From Syntrophaceae bacterium UBA5744 (GTDB lineage: Bacteria > Desulfobacterota > Syntrophia > Syntrophales > UBA2192), in contig DIFQ01000111.1 in the NCBI GenBank assembly GCA_002419215.1, positions 1 through 17,845 on the forward strand: a stretch of 17,845 bases of DNA. The letters are read 5' to 3'. The stretch's first letter is position 1, and every line of letters starts with the position of its first letter. The notes beneath the pieces were generated by a model, which was not told the origin of the DNA, did no database searches, and saw nothing but the letters and a program-made list of their open reading frames with translations. This document shows positions 6,605 through 12,630 of the stretch, one piece after another. The translations under genes and the position numbers were made by a program.

Positions 6605-7198
6605 ATGGCAGCGGAACACACCTTTGCGACTCCGGCTCCGGCTGGTCTTGGCGCCCTTGCAGTTGCTTGCTTCGGTTTCGGCGCAGTATTTCTTGGCTGG
6701 GTAAAGCTGGAAGGCCTCCCCATCCTGTTTGCATGGCTTGTTGGCGGCGGCGTTGTTCAGTACACGGTTGCTGTTATGGAATTAAAAGATCATAACATCA
6801 CCGGCGGTAACGTCTTTTTGTTCTTCTCGGCTTTCTTTATGTTCGGCGCTTCTCTGAGCGTTCTCTCCAAGTTCCTCATGATCAAGTTCGGCATGGCTCC
6901 CCATGTCTACGTCGAGGGATGGACATGGATGGCCGGGGCCGGCTTCCTCACCGCCGTGACCCCTGCTTACCTGAAGTCCAATAAGCTCATCTTCATCCTC
7001 GTCGTCCTGATCGACATCGTCCTGTGGTGCATCGTCGGTCTGGACCTGGGCAAGATGGATCCCGCAGTCGGCAAGCCGATCGTAGGCTGGCTGCTGATCG
7101 TCTCCGGCTGGATCGGAGTCTATGTGGCAGGTGGCGTCGTGTGCAACACGGTGTTCGGCCGCGCGATCTACCCGATTCCCGCTCCATTCGTGAAGTAA
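6605..7198 (+). CDS. Acetate permease, SatP/GPR1-FUN34-YaaH family
   Basis: This 197-residue inner-membrane protein has six predicted hydrophobic helices (about 15-40, 43-60, 72-92, 105-125, 128-148 and 160-182), as expected for the AceTr (acetate uptake) family that includes E. coli SatP. Members carry acetate or succinate, usually with protons. The family N-terminal signature NPAPLGL appears here as TPAPAGL, just before helix one. The ATG has AAGGAGG eight bases upstream. Early codons use more GTT, CTT and GGC than the neighbouring genes. In a syntroph or fermenter the protein could equally export acetate; direction cannot be judged from sequence. The CoA-transferase upstream supports an acetate role. 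Succinate or another short acid remains possible. Confidence 0.88.
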   Translation: MAAEHTFATPAPAGLGALAVACFGFGAVFLGWVKLEGLPILFAWLVGGGVVQYTVAVMELKDHNITGGNVFLFFSAFFMFGASLSVLSKFLMIKFGMAPHVYVEGWTWMAGAGFLTAVTPAYLKSNKLIFILVVLIDIVLWCIVGLDLGKMDPAVGKPIVGWLLIVSGWIGVYVAGGVVCNTVFGRAIYPIPAPFVK

Positions 7199-7210
7199 GA
7201 AGATGTGCGG

Positions 7211-7230
7211 ATAACCGCTTTGACGGTTAT
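7211..7230 (+). other. Small hairpin between the permease stop and its terminator
   Basis: ATAACCG and CGGTTAT pair perfectly over 7 bp around CTTTGA. It lies just before the intrinsic terminator and may protect the mRNA 3' end. Confidence 0.5.
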
Positions 7231-7232
7231 GA

Positions 7233-7261
7233 GGGCGGGCCGAAAGGCCCGCCCTTTTTTT
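7233..7261 (+). terminator. Intrinsic terminator of the acetate permease
   Basis: A perfect 9-bp GC stem (GGGCGGGCC with GGCCCGCCC) closes a GAAA tetraloop and is followed by seven T. This is one of the strongest terminators in the window. Confidence 0.95.
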
Positions 7262-7335
7262 GCCCGGACCGCGTGCCGCAAAACCGTTTGTCGCGAATCG
7301 AGTTTTGTGAGATAGAGGAAGAGGAAGGGGATTTT

Positions 7336-7364
7336 GAAGCACCCGCCCTGCAGGGCGTGGCTTC
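7336..7364. repeat. Imperfect palindrome in the spacer before the rhomboid gene
   Basis: Outer arms GAAGC/GCTTC and inner arms CGCCC/GGGCG flank TGCA at the centre, with one bulge and one mismatch between the arm blocks. It looks like a decayed dispersed palindromic element. Confidence 0.45.
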
Positions 7365-7400
7365 CCGGAAAGGAAAGAACCAAACATGATTGCGCGCCCC

Positions 7401-7423
7401 AACCCTGCCTATAGGACAGGGTT
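7401..7423. repeat. Hairpin in the spacer before the rhomboid gene
   Basis: AACCCTG and CAGGGTT pair perfectly around CCTATAGGA, whose CC and GG can extend the stem with a one-base bulge. No T run follows, so it is not an obvious terminator. Confidence 0.4.
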
Positions 7424-7457
7424 AGAGGGATGCGCCCCCGGTCACCCTCACCTCAAT

Positions 7458-7478
7458 CCTCTCCCCTCAAGGGAGAGG
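7458..7478. repeat. Dispersed palindromic repeat, copy 2
   Basis: Perfect 8-bp arms CCTCTCCC and GGGAGAGG surround CTCAA. Bases 7461-7478 are identical to 1-18. It lies 28 bases before the rhomboid start codon and would be in that gene's 5' leader. Confidence 0.65.
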
Positions 7479-7506
7479 AAGATTAAGGATGGAAGCTTCA
7501 TAGGCC

Positions 7507-8478
7507 ATGATCCCCATTCGCGACCAGATCCCGTCCAGGAGCTACCCCGTTGTCACCCAGGGCATCATCGGCCTGAACGTTCTCGTGTTCCTCTTCCAGA
7601 TGACACTGGGCGAGAATATCGAGCCGTTCATCTACACGTACGGACTGGTGCCTGCGCGCTACTCCGTTCCGGAGATTGCGGCCCATTTCAGCTTCGGAGA
7701 GCAGGCATTGGCCCTGCTGTCCTTCATGTTCCTTCACGGGGGGTTCTTCCACCTCCTCGGGAACATGTGGTCTCTTTACATCTTCGGCGACAACGTGGAA
7801 GACCGCATGGGCTCGACCCGGTTTCTGCTGTTCTACCTCCTGTGCGGCTGGGCTTCGGGGTTTGCGCATCTCTGGTCCAACTGGGCATCAACGGTGCCGA
7901 CGATCGGCGCCAGCGGCGCCATCGCGGGGGTCATGGGGGCCTATCTCATCCTCTTCCCGAAGGCCCGGATCATTACGCTGATCCCCATCTTCTTCATCCC
8001 CTATTTCATCGAGATCCCCGCAGTCGTCTTCCTGGGAATCTGGTTTCTCTTCCAGTTCTTCTACGCATCCCTTCCGGGGCCCGAGGGCGGAGGCGGCATC
8101 GCCTGGTGGGCCCACATCGGGGGATTTGTGTTCGGGATGATCGTCGTCAAGCTCTTCTCACGACTTCCGGAGAGCCGCATCGACGAGAAGCTGAGCGAAA
8201 CCTTTGCGCGTCACTCCACGCCCCGGCTCCAGTACATCCATCCGGAGCCCGAGCCCGATGACCTGGATCTGCATGGAACGGTCGTCATCACCTCCAAGGA
8301 GTCCCGAAACGGCACCCGGAAGATGATCGGTGTCCCCGGTGATGCCGCCCGGAGGACTTTCATGGTCACGATCCCCCCGGGGACGGAAAACGGAACCAGG
8401 ATCCGGCTGGCGGGACTGGGCAGAAAGGGCGGAGACCGTTCCGGTGATATCTACCTGAAAATCTCGGTGGAAGACTGA
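7507..8478 (+). CDS. Rhomboid intramembrane serine protease with C-terminal DnaJ-like domain
   Basis: This 323-residue inner-membrane protein should cut membrane-spanning substrates. The rhomboid core spans about residues 15-215. It has the HGGFFHLLGN motif with H82 and N86, the catalytic serine S136 in GASGAIAG, and the catalytic histidine H203 in WWAHIGG. About 35 linker residues follow. Residues 255-322 then resemble the last part of the DnaJ/Hsp40 C-terminal substrate-binding domain: IPPGTENGTRIRLAG at 289-303 and GDIYLKI at 313-319 match the usual IPPG-GTRIRL-G and GDLYV signatures. There is no J domain or zinc finger. The ribosome site is weak. The stop lies three bases before the DUF2007 start, so the two are probably translationally coupled. 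The protease call is firm; the fused domain rests on motif likeness. Confidence 0.92.
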   Translation: MIPIRDQIPSRSYPVVTQGIIGLNVLVFLFQMTLGENIEPFIYTYGLVPARYSVPEIAAHFSFGEQALALLSFMFLHGGFFHLLGNMWSLYIFGDNVEDRMGSTRFLLFYLLCGWASGFAHLWSNWASTVPTIGASGAIAGVMGAYLILFPKARIITLIPIFFIPYFIEIPAVVFLGIWFLFQFFYASLPGPEGGGGIAWWAHIGGFVFGMIVVKLFSRLPESRIDEKLSETFARHSTPRLQYIHPEPEPDDLDLHGTVVITSKESRNGTRKMIGVPGDAARRTFMVTIPPGTENGTRIRLAGLGRKGGDRSGDIYLKISVED

Positions 8479-8481
8479 GCG

Positions 8482-8751
8482 ATGGACGATGAAAACTGGC
8501 AGGTCGTAAGCATCACCTCCGGGATCATCAAGGCACGGATTCTCGAGGGCAGGCTCGAGGCGGAGGGGATTCCCGTGCGGTTGCAATACGAGCCGATCGG
8601 GCAAATCTACGCCATCACCGTGGACGGTCTGGGCGAGGTGCAGATCCTCGTGCCGGAGCGGTGGCTGGAACATGCCCGGCGCGTCCTGGCAAAAGAGTAC
8701 CGCGAAGAGGATCTCGATTGGGAGGATAACCCAGTGACCGGTGACAAGTGA
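8482..8751 (+). CDS. DUF2007 family protein (putative signal-transducing protein)
   Basis: This 89-residue soluble protein matches the DUF2007 pattern: a start strand (VVSI), a helix that selects an upstream gene product or ligand (KARILEGRLEAEGIPV), a strand pair, and the end motif EVQILVPERWLEHARRVL. Family members are small alpha/beta proteins of unproven function, named putative prokaryotic signal-transducing proteins in Pfam. The ATG follows the rhomboid stop by three bases. The last residues (about VTGDK) and the stop codon are encoded by a GTGAC-type heptad repeat, so the native tail seems to have been replaced or extended by repeat growth. Confidence 0.8.
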   Translation: MDDENWQVVSITSGIIKARILEGRLEAEGIPVRLQYEPIGQIYAITVDGLGEVQILVPERWLEHARRVLAKEYREEDLDWEDNPVTGDK

Positions 8752-8766
8752 CCGGTGACCGGTGAG
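8734..8766. repeat. GTGAC heptad repeat at the DUF2007 3' end
   Basis: Consecutive 7-base units read GTGACCG, GTGACAA, GTGACCG, GTGACCG and GTGAG. The DUF2007 stop TGA (8749-8751) lies inside the third unit. Because 7 is not a multiple of 3, three units place a TGA in every frame of this strand. Confidence 0.75.
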
Positions 8767-8785
8767 AGGAAAAAGAACGGACGAC

Positions 8786-8971
8786 ATGAAGGCTGTAATC
8801 AATTTGGATCTGAATGCAGGCACGGCTGAAGAGGCACAGAAAATCGTGGAGCAAACTTGTGGCGAGCTGAAAGCAGGCGGCCAGATCAACAGTTATCGCT
8901 TCGAAATCGAAACGCCCGACGGACCCGTGACGGAGAAGTGCGTTCTCTCGGCAGGGCAGGTTATCGCCTGA
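8786..8971 (+). CDS. Small protein of 61 aa, no recognised family
   Basis: The protein begins MKAVINLDLNAG, then has a likely helix (residues 13-28, AEEAQKIVEQ), then two strand-like segments around SYRFEIETPDG and EKCVLSAGQV. This suggests a small alpha/beta fold with two cysteines (C25 and C52). An upstream in-frame GTG at 8762 falls inside the heptad repeat, so the ATG at 8786 is preferred, but the only ribosome-site-like sequence (GAGAGGA) is about 15 bases away. It follows DUF2007 by 34 bases and is probably the last gene of the rhomboid cluster. Composition looks protein-like, but confidence is moderate because the gene is short. Confidence 0.6.
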   Translation: MKAVINLDLNAGTAEEAQKIVEQTCGELKAGGQINSYRFEIETPDGPVTEKCVLSAGQVIA

Positions 8972-8983
8972 AAGGCCTGATGT

Positions 8984-8998
8984 GCCCGGGGACCGGGC
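8984..8998 (+). other. GC hairpin after the 61-residue gene
   Basis: GCCCGG and CCGGGC pair around GGA, 12 bases after the stop codon. No T run follows, so it is not a standard intrinsic terminator. Confidence 0.4.
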
Positions 8999-9050
8999 TC
9001 AACTGTGGAAATGGTAAAACGCGCATCGCGCAGATGAGGCAGCAAGCAGC

Positions 9051-9134
9051 AGTGACTTGTGTTTTGTGGTTAGTGACTAGTGAAGGAAGTTTAATTCTTC
9101 TTTACTAGCCACAAGCCACTAATCACTAGCCACT
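9051..9134. repeat. Facing heptad repeats forming a long imperfect inverted repeat
   Basis: The left half (from 9052) reads as 7-base units GTGACTT, GTGTTTT, GTGGTTA, GTGACTA and GTGAAGG. The right half is an array of the same type on the other strand (GTGGCTA, GTGATTA, GTGGCTT, GTGGCTA). The two arms pair over roughly 38 bases with several mismatches. The element lies between converging genes, and its right arm supplies the amrS stop codon (TAG, 9128-9126). A hairpin here could end or stabilise both transcripts. Confidence 0.7.
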
Positions 9135-10142
9135 GAAAATGCCAGCCAGAACGGTGCCGCAGCGATTGCATTTCGGCCCTGCCAGATTGTACTGCCGGAT
9201 GGCATATCCCTGCCGTCCGATGAGCAGATTCTTGCATTGGGAACAATAGGTGTTGTCGCTTTCGCCTCCCGGGACATTTCCGCTGTAGACATGTTTGAGG
9301 CCGGCCTGGCGGCCGATCTCAAGGGCCCGGTCGATGGTCTTCACCGGCGTCGGGGGGAGGTTCTGCGACCTGTAACGCGGGAAGAAGCGGCTGAGGTGCC
9401 AGGGGACATCCTCGCCGAGCGACCGGATGAATGCGGCGATCTCGCTCAGTTCGCCCTCGTCGTCATTGAGGGTCGGGATGACGAGCGTTGTCACCTCCAC
9501 CCAGATCCCCCTCTTTTTCATCCCCCTCAGGGTCTCCAGGACGGGCTCGAGGCGCGCCCCGCAATGACTCTTGTAGAAATCATCGCGGAAAGACTTGAGA
9601 TCCACGTTAGCGGCGTCCAGCCAGGGTGAGGCGGCCTCCAGGGCCTCTTCCGTCATGAAGCCGTTGGTCACGAAGATGTTCTTCAGGCCCTCTTCATGGG
9701 CAAGCCGGGCCGTGTCGTGGGCAAACTCGAAGAAGATCGTGGGCTCCGTGTAGGTGTAGGAGATCGATTTCGATGAGCTGTTGATGGCCCCGTTGACGAC
9801 CTCGCGAGGCGTCATCTCCCGGCCGGCAATCCTCCCTTCCTCCCGCGGCAACTGGGAGATCTCGTGGTTCTGGCAGAAGGAGCAGCGGAAGTTGCAGCCC
9901 ACGGCGGCAATCGAGTAGGAATCAGAGCCGGGATAGAGATGATAGATGGGTTTCTTCTCGATGGGATCGACGCTTGCGGCGATGACGGGCCCGTATACGA
10001 GCGTGCAAAGAGTGCCTTCCCTGTTTTCACGAACGCAGCACACGCCCCGTTTTCCCGGTGCGATCTTGCAGCGGTGGCCGCAGAGGGCGCAGCGGACATG
10101 GCCCCCTTCGAGTTTCTCGTACAGCATGGCCTCTTTTATCAT
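9126..10142 (-). CDS. amrS: AmmeMemoRadiSam system radical SAM enzyme (AmrS)
   Basis: This 338-residue cytoplasmic protein is related to pyruvate formate-lyase-activating enzymes. The radical SAM motif is CNFRCSFC, with C83, C87 and C90 binding a 4Fe-4S cluster that splits S-adenosylmethionine. An N-terminal cysteine group (C18, C21, C25, C35, C36) and a C-terminal ribbon of two CxxC pairs (CSQC and CNRC) fit the AmrS family. The usual AMMECR1 and MEMO partners are not next to it here. The reaction of AmrS is not established as far as I know. The start is uncertain: neither the first ATG nor the one six residues in has a well-spaced ribosome site. It follows moaA by 104 bases on the same strand. 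The stop codon lies inside a heptad repeat. Confidence 0.88.
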   Translation of the reverse strand: MIKEAMLYEKLEGGHVRCALCGHRCKIAPGKRGVCCVRENREGTLCTLVYGPVIAASVDPIEKKPIYHLYPGSDSYSIAAVGCNFRCSFCQNHEISQLPREEGRIAGREMTPREVVNGAINSSSKSISYTYTEPTIFFEFAHDTARLAHEEGLKNIFVTNGFMTEEALEAASPWLDAANVDLKSFRDDFYKSHCGARLEPVLETLRGMKKRGIWVEVTTLVIPTLNDDEGELSEIAAFIRSLGEDVPWHLSRFFPRYRSQNLPPTPVKTIDRALEIGRQAGLKHVYSGNVPGGESDNTYCSQCKNLLIGRQGYAIRQYNLAGPKCNRCGTVLAGIFSG

Positions 10143-10163
10143 GGCTCAGCTTATACTCACGAG

Positions 10164-10193
10164 GGTGAGAGGTTGAGAAGGTGAGAAGGTTGG
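10164..10193. repeat. GGTGAGA/GGTTGAGAA simple repeat upstream of amrS
   Basis: Purine-rich units of seven to nine bases (GGTGAGA, GGTTGAGAA, GGTGAGAA and GGTTGG) repeat between moaA and amrS. The array is related in style to the GTGAC heptads elsewhere in the window but differs in unit and length. It lies in the leader of amrS. Confidence 0.5.
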
Positions 10194-10239
10194 AAATTCC
10201 ATCAATCGGTGGTTGATCTTTCCCGATACCCGATACCCT

Positions 10240-10255
10240 GGCGGCGTCAGCCGCC
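10240..10255 (-). other. GC hairpin spanning the moaA stop codon
   Basis: GGCGGC and GCCGCC pair perfectly, and the moaA stop TGA (10249-10247) lies in the four-base loop. No T run follows on the minus strand, so transcription probably continues into amrS. The first arm encodes the Gly-Gly end of MoaA, which constrains it independently of any RNA role. Confidence 0.45.
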
Positions 10256-11245
10256 AATCGTCGACATCTCCCTGGCGCATTTCCTGCGGCTGCAATCCTC
10301 GCCTGAGCCATCGGTGTGCTGGCCGCGGGGCTTGTTCATGACGGCCCGGCGGATGAGCTGCTCGAGCTCCTCGTCGGTGCATCCCTTCCGCATAGGCGTC
10401 TTGAGATCGACCTCCCCGTCGACCATCAGGCAGGCGCGCAGCCCCCCATCCGCCGTAAGCCGCAGTCGGTTACAGGCGTGGCAGAAATTGTGGCTGATGG
10501 GGCTGATGAAGCCGATGACACCCCGCGCGCCCTCGAGCCTGAAGCGCCGGGCCGGGCCCCTGAAGTTCTTCTCCTGTCTCCCGCTCTCGACGGGAAGGAG
10601 CCTGCCCAGGAGGCCGAGGCGCTCCATCAGCTCGTCATTGGAGACGTACTTGTCGGCGTTATCGTTTTTGCCGCCTATGGGCATGAGTTCGATGAAGCGG
10701 ATTTCATAAGGCTTTTCCAGGGTGAGTCGTGCGAACGAAAGGCTTTCGTCGTCATTGAAGTCCCTGACGGTGACGACATTGATCTTGATCGGAGAAAAAC
10801 CGGCCGCTTCAGCCCGATCGAGTCCCCGCAGCACAGCAGCAAGGTTCCCTCCCCGGGTGATCCGGGCGTATCTCGCCGGGTCGAGCGAATCGAGGCTCAC
10901 GTTGATCCTCCGAACACCGGCCTTGCGAATCGGATCGGCAAGGGATTCCAGGAGGATGCCGTTCGTGGTGAGGCTGATGTCTTCGAGGCCAAGTTTTCCG
11001 AGCGCAGCCAGAAAGTCGGTGACGCCCCTTCTGACAAGCGGCTCGCCGCCTGTGACCCGAACCTTCACGATGCCGAGCTTCCTGGCGATGCGGACGATTC
11101 GCAGCATCTCCTCGTAACGCAGGATGTCCTCGTGACCGAGCAGCGACAAGCCCTCCTTCGGCATGCAGTAGACGCAGCGAAGATTGCACCGGTCGGTGAT
11201 GGATATCCGCAGGTAGTTGATTTCTCTTTTAAATTTGTCTAGCAT
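10247..11245 (-). CDS. moaA: GTP 3',8-cyclase MoaA (molybdenum cofactor synthesis)
   Basis: This 332-residue radical SAM enzyme turns GTP into 3',8-cyclo-7,8-dihydro-GTP, which MoaC converts to cyclic pyranopterin monophosphate, in the first step of molybdopterin synthesis. The N-terminal cluster motif is CNLRCVYC (C20, C24, C27) after the typical YLRISITDR start. The second, GTP-binding cluster uses C255, C258 and C272 (C-x2-C-x13-C). The protein ends in Gly-Gly, the conserved tail needed by MoaA. The length is normal. No clear ribosome site precedes the ATG, and a strong hairpin sits just upstream. moaC and other cofactor genes are not in the window. Molybdenum or tungsten enzymes such as formate dehydrogenase would need this pathway. 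Confidence 0.97.
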   Translation of the reverse strand: MLDKFKREINYLRISITDRCNLRCVYCMPKEGLSLLGHEDILRYEEMLRIVRIARKLGIVKVRVTGGEPLVRRGVTDFLAALGKLGLEDISLTTNGILLESLADPIRKAGVRRINVSLDSLDPARYARITRGGNLAAVLRGLDRAEAAGFSPIKINVVTVRDFNDDESLSFARLTLEKPYEIRFIELMPIGGKNDNADKYVSNDELMERLGLLGRLLPVESGRQEKNFRGPARRFRLEGARGVIGFISPISHNFCHACNRLRLTADGGLRACLMVDGEVDLKTPMRKGCTDEELEQLIRRAVMNKPRGQHTDGSGEDCSRRKCAREMSTIGG

Positions 11246-11254
11246 GGCGAATCA

Positions 11255-11281
11255 AACGGGGCCCCCTCTGGCGGCCCCGTT
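11255..11281 (-). promoter_or_regulatory. Strong hairpin in the moaA 5' leader
   Basis: On the moaA strand AACGGGGCC and GGCCCCGTT form a perfect 9-bp stem around nine bases, ending nine bases before the moaA start codon. Its position could hide the start region or halt transcription, although only a short T stretch follows. The spacer upstream is too short and lacks the features I would need to call a molybdenum-cofactor riboswitch. Confidence 0.45.
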
Positions 11282-11352
11282 GTGTCATCATTAGCATAGG
11301 GCAGCCCGTAACGCAAGGGGTGAAACAGGGGGATCCGGGGCCCCGAAATCTC

Positions 11353-11381
11353 TTGACAGCCACGGCATTCTTGTGTAGAAA
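11353..11381 (+). promoter_or_regulatory. Predicted sigma-70 promoter of greA
   Basis: A perfect TTGACA (11353-11358) is followed after 17 bases by TAGAAA (11376-11381), a 4 of 6 match to the -10 consensus. Transcription would begin close to 11388, which is also the first base of the hairpin described next. Confidence 0.6.
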
Positions 11382-11387
11382 AAAAGC

Positions 11388-11433
11388 AAATATCCGTTAA
11401 TGCCCCAAGGCAGTGGCGGATATTTATTTTTTT
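11388..11433 (+). terminator. Terminator-like hairpin inside the greA leader (attenuator)
   Basis: AAATATCCG and CGGATATTT pair perfectly over 9 bp. The enclosed 20 bases hold a possible inner stem, TGCC/GGCA. One A and then seven T (11427-11433) follow. This is a textbook intrinsic terminator, but it lies between the greA promoter and its ribosome site, 30 bases before the start codon. Early termination here would release a short RNA of about 45 bases. The E. coli greA leader has a comparable internal terminator that yields the small RNA GraL. Confidence 0.8.
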
Positions 11434-11463
11434 GCCTGAGGGGGCCGCCCGGGAGGATTGTCG

Positions 11464-11955
11464 ATGGATAAAATGCCCATCACGAAAGCGGGTTTCGAGA
11501 AGCTGAAAAAGGAACTGGATCAGCTCAAGAGGGTGTTGATCCCCGAGAACATCAAGGCCATCGAGGAAGCGCGGGGGCATGGAGACATCTCGGAAAACGC
11601 CGAGTACCAGTACGCCAAGGAACGGCAGTCTTTTCTCCACGGGCGCCAGCAGGAAATCGAGAACTGCCTCGCCACCTCGCAGATCGTGGAATTGAACGGG
11701 ATCGCCGGCGACCGGGTCGTCTTCGGCACGACCGTCTCCTTCGCCGACATCGACACGGGCGACGCGACCCGCTATCAGCTCGTAGGCCCTTACGAATCCG
11801 ACGTGTCCAACAATCGCATTTCCGTAACATCCCCCATCGGCAGGGCCCTCATCGGCAAGAATGTCGGCGACGTGGTCCGCGTCAAGACGCCGGGAGGCGT
11901 CCGAGAGGTCGAGATCGTGGATATCGTCATCGAGAGTCCGGAGGCGGAATCGTAA
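11464..11955 (+). CDS. greA: Transcription elongation factor GreA
   Basis: This 163-residue factor enters the secondary channel of RNA polymerase and stimulates cleavage of backtracked transcripts. The N-terminal coiled coil (about residues 8-75) carries the acidic tip GDISENAEY with D41 and E44, the same positions as in E. coli GreA. The C-terminal FKBP-like domain has the family motif SPIGRALIGKNVGD. The ATG has GGGAGGA six bases upstream. A TTG two codons earlier directly abuts that site and is unlikely to be used. The gene stands alone, between a leader attenuator and its own terminator, so its level may respond to transcription itself. Confidence 0.97.
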   Translation: MDKMPITKAGFEKLKKELDQLKRVLIPENIKAIEEARGHGDISENAEYQYAKERQSFLHGRQQEIENCLATSQIVELNGIAGDRVVFGTTVSFADIDTGDATRYQLVGPYESDVSNNRISVTSPIGRALIGKNVGDVVRVKTPGGVREVEIVDIVIESPEAES

Positions 11956-11978
11956 GCGGATACCCTTACGTCAGAGAC

Positions 11979-12007
11979 AGAGGGCCTTCGGGCAGGCCCT
12001 CTTTTTT
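11979..12007 (+). terminator. Intrinsic terminator of greA
   Basis: AGAGGGCCT and AGGCCCTCT form a perfect 9-bp stem around TCGGGC, followed by six T (12002-12007, the first also closing the stem). The stop codon of the converging minus-strand gene (12008-12006) overlaps the end of this T run, so the intergenic hairpin may serve both genes, though the minus-strand side has no clean T run. Confidence 0.92.
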
Positions 12008-12596
12008 ACCCGCTCAAGGCCTTTCCGTACTCCAGCACGATTTCTCCCAGCTCGATGAGCTCGTTGTGCTCGATGCGGTCGTAGAAATCGATCACCGCCT
12101 TGGCATCGCCAACGGCCCGTCCGCTCCCCGCGATCTCGTAATCGTGAAGCGGCGCATACGCCTCGACTCCCTTGCTTTCCGGCCGTACATTTTCCTCCAG
12201 CTCGAAGCACTCCAGCGCCACCCCGGCGGGGGGATTCTCGAAGGTCTCCTTTAACGCCTCGCCTGCCTTCTTGGAAAAGGTCCGAAACTTGAAATTGAAG
12301 TGCGCCCCCGTGATCTCCCGGATGGAGAGGACCTTCAGGTCCAGCTGGGAATCGACCTTGCCCAGGGCCTCCTGCAGCAGCAGTCCGATTCCCTCGCCGA
12401 TGATGATGCTGGATGTATCGCCCTGGCGCGTCAAGAGCCGAAGCAGGTGTCCCAGCCCTTCGCCGTGCTTGACATGACGCTCCGCGGAGAAAACGGCCTC
12501 GCCCTCTATGCCCCTGCCGCGGAGAAATCCGAGAACGAACCCCTTGATGAGGTCAAAAGAACCCTCAACGACCACCTCGTAGTATTTCTTTGTCAT
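12006..12596 (-). CDS. Conserved-looking protein of unknown function, 196 aa
   Basis: I do not recognise the family. The protein starts MTKKYYEVVVEGSFDLIKGF, is acidic overall, and alternates strand-like (YYEVVVEG, LKVLSIREI, HFNFKFRTF) and helix-like segments (EGLGHLLRLL, KAGEALKETF). It has no signal peptide or membrane helix. The repeated strand-helix order could be two ferredoxin-like halves, but this is a guess. AAAGGAGGA five bases before the ATG is one of the best ribosome sites in the window, which supports real expression. It begins 34 bases after the sodium:proton antiporter gene on the same strand and is probably its operon partner, perhaps as a cytoplasmic regulator. That role is inference from position only. 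Confidence 0.82.
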   Translation of the reverse strand: MTKKYYEVVVEGSFDLIKGFVLGFLRGRGIEGEAVFSAERHVKHGEGLGHLLRLLTRQGDTSSIIIGEGIGLLLQEALGKVDSQLDLKVLSIREITGAHFNFKFRTFSKKAGEALKETFENPPAGVALECFELEENVRPESKGVEAYAPLHDYEIAGSGRAVGDAKAVIDFYDRIEHNELIELGEIVLEYGKALSG

Positions 12597-12630
12597 GCAA
12601 TCCTCCTTTCTTTCCGCGATTCCCGGCGTT

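Noticed and set aside
8972..9050. Cobalamin or other riboswitch in the spacer after the 61-residue gene
   Set aside because: Only a short GC hairpin is present; no conserved core, and the spacer lies downstream of converging genes.
10240..10255. Intrinsic terminator between moaA and amrS
   Set aside because: The stem is strong but no T run follows on the minus strand, and its first arm is fixed by the Gly-Gly codons of MoaA.
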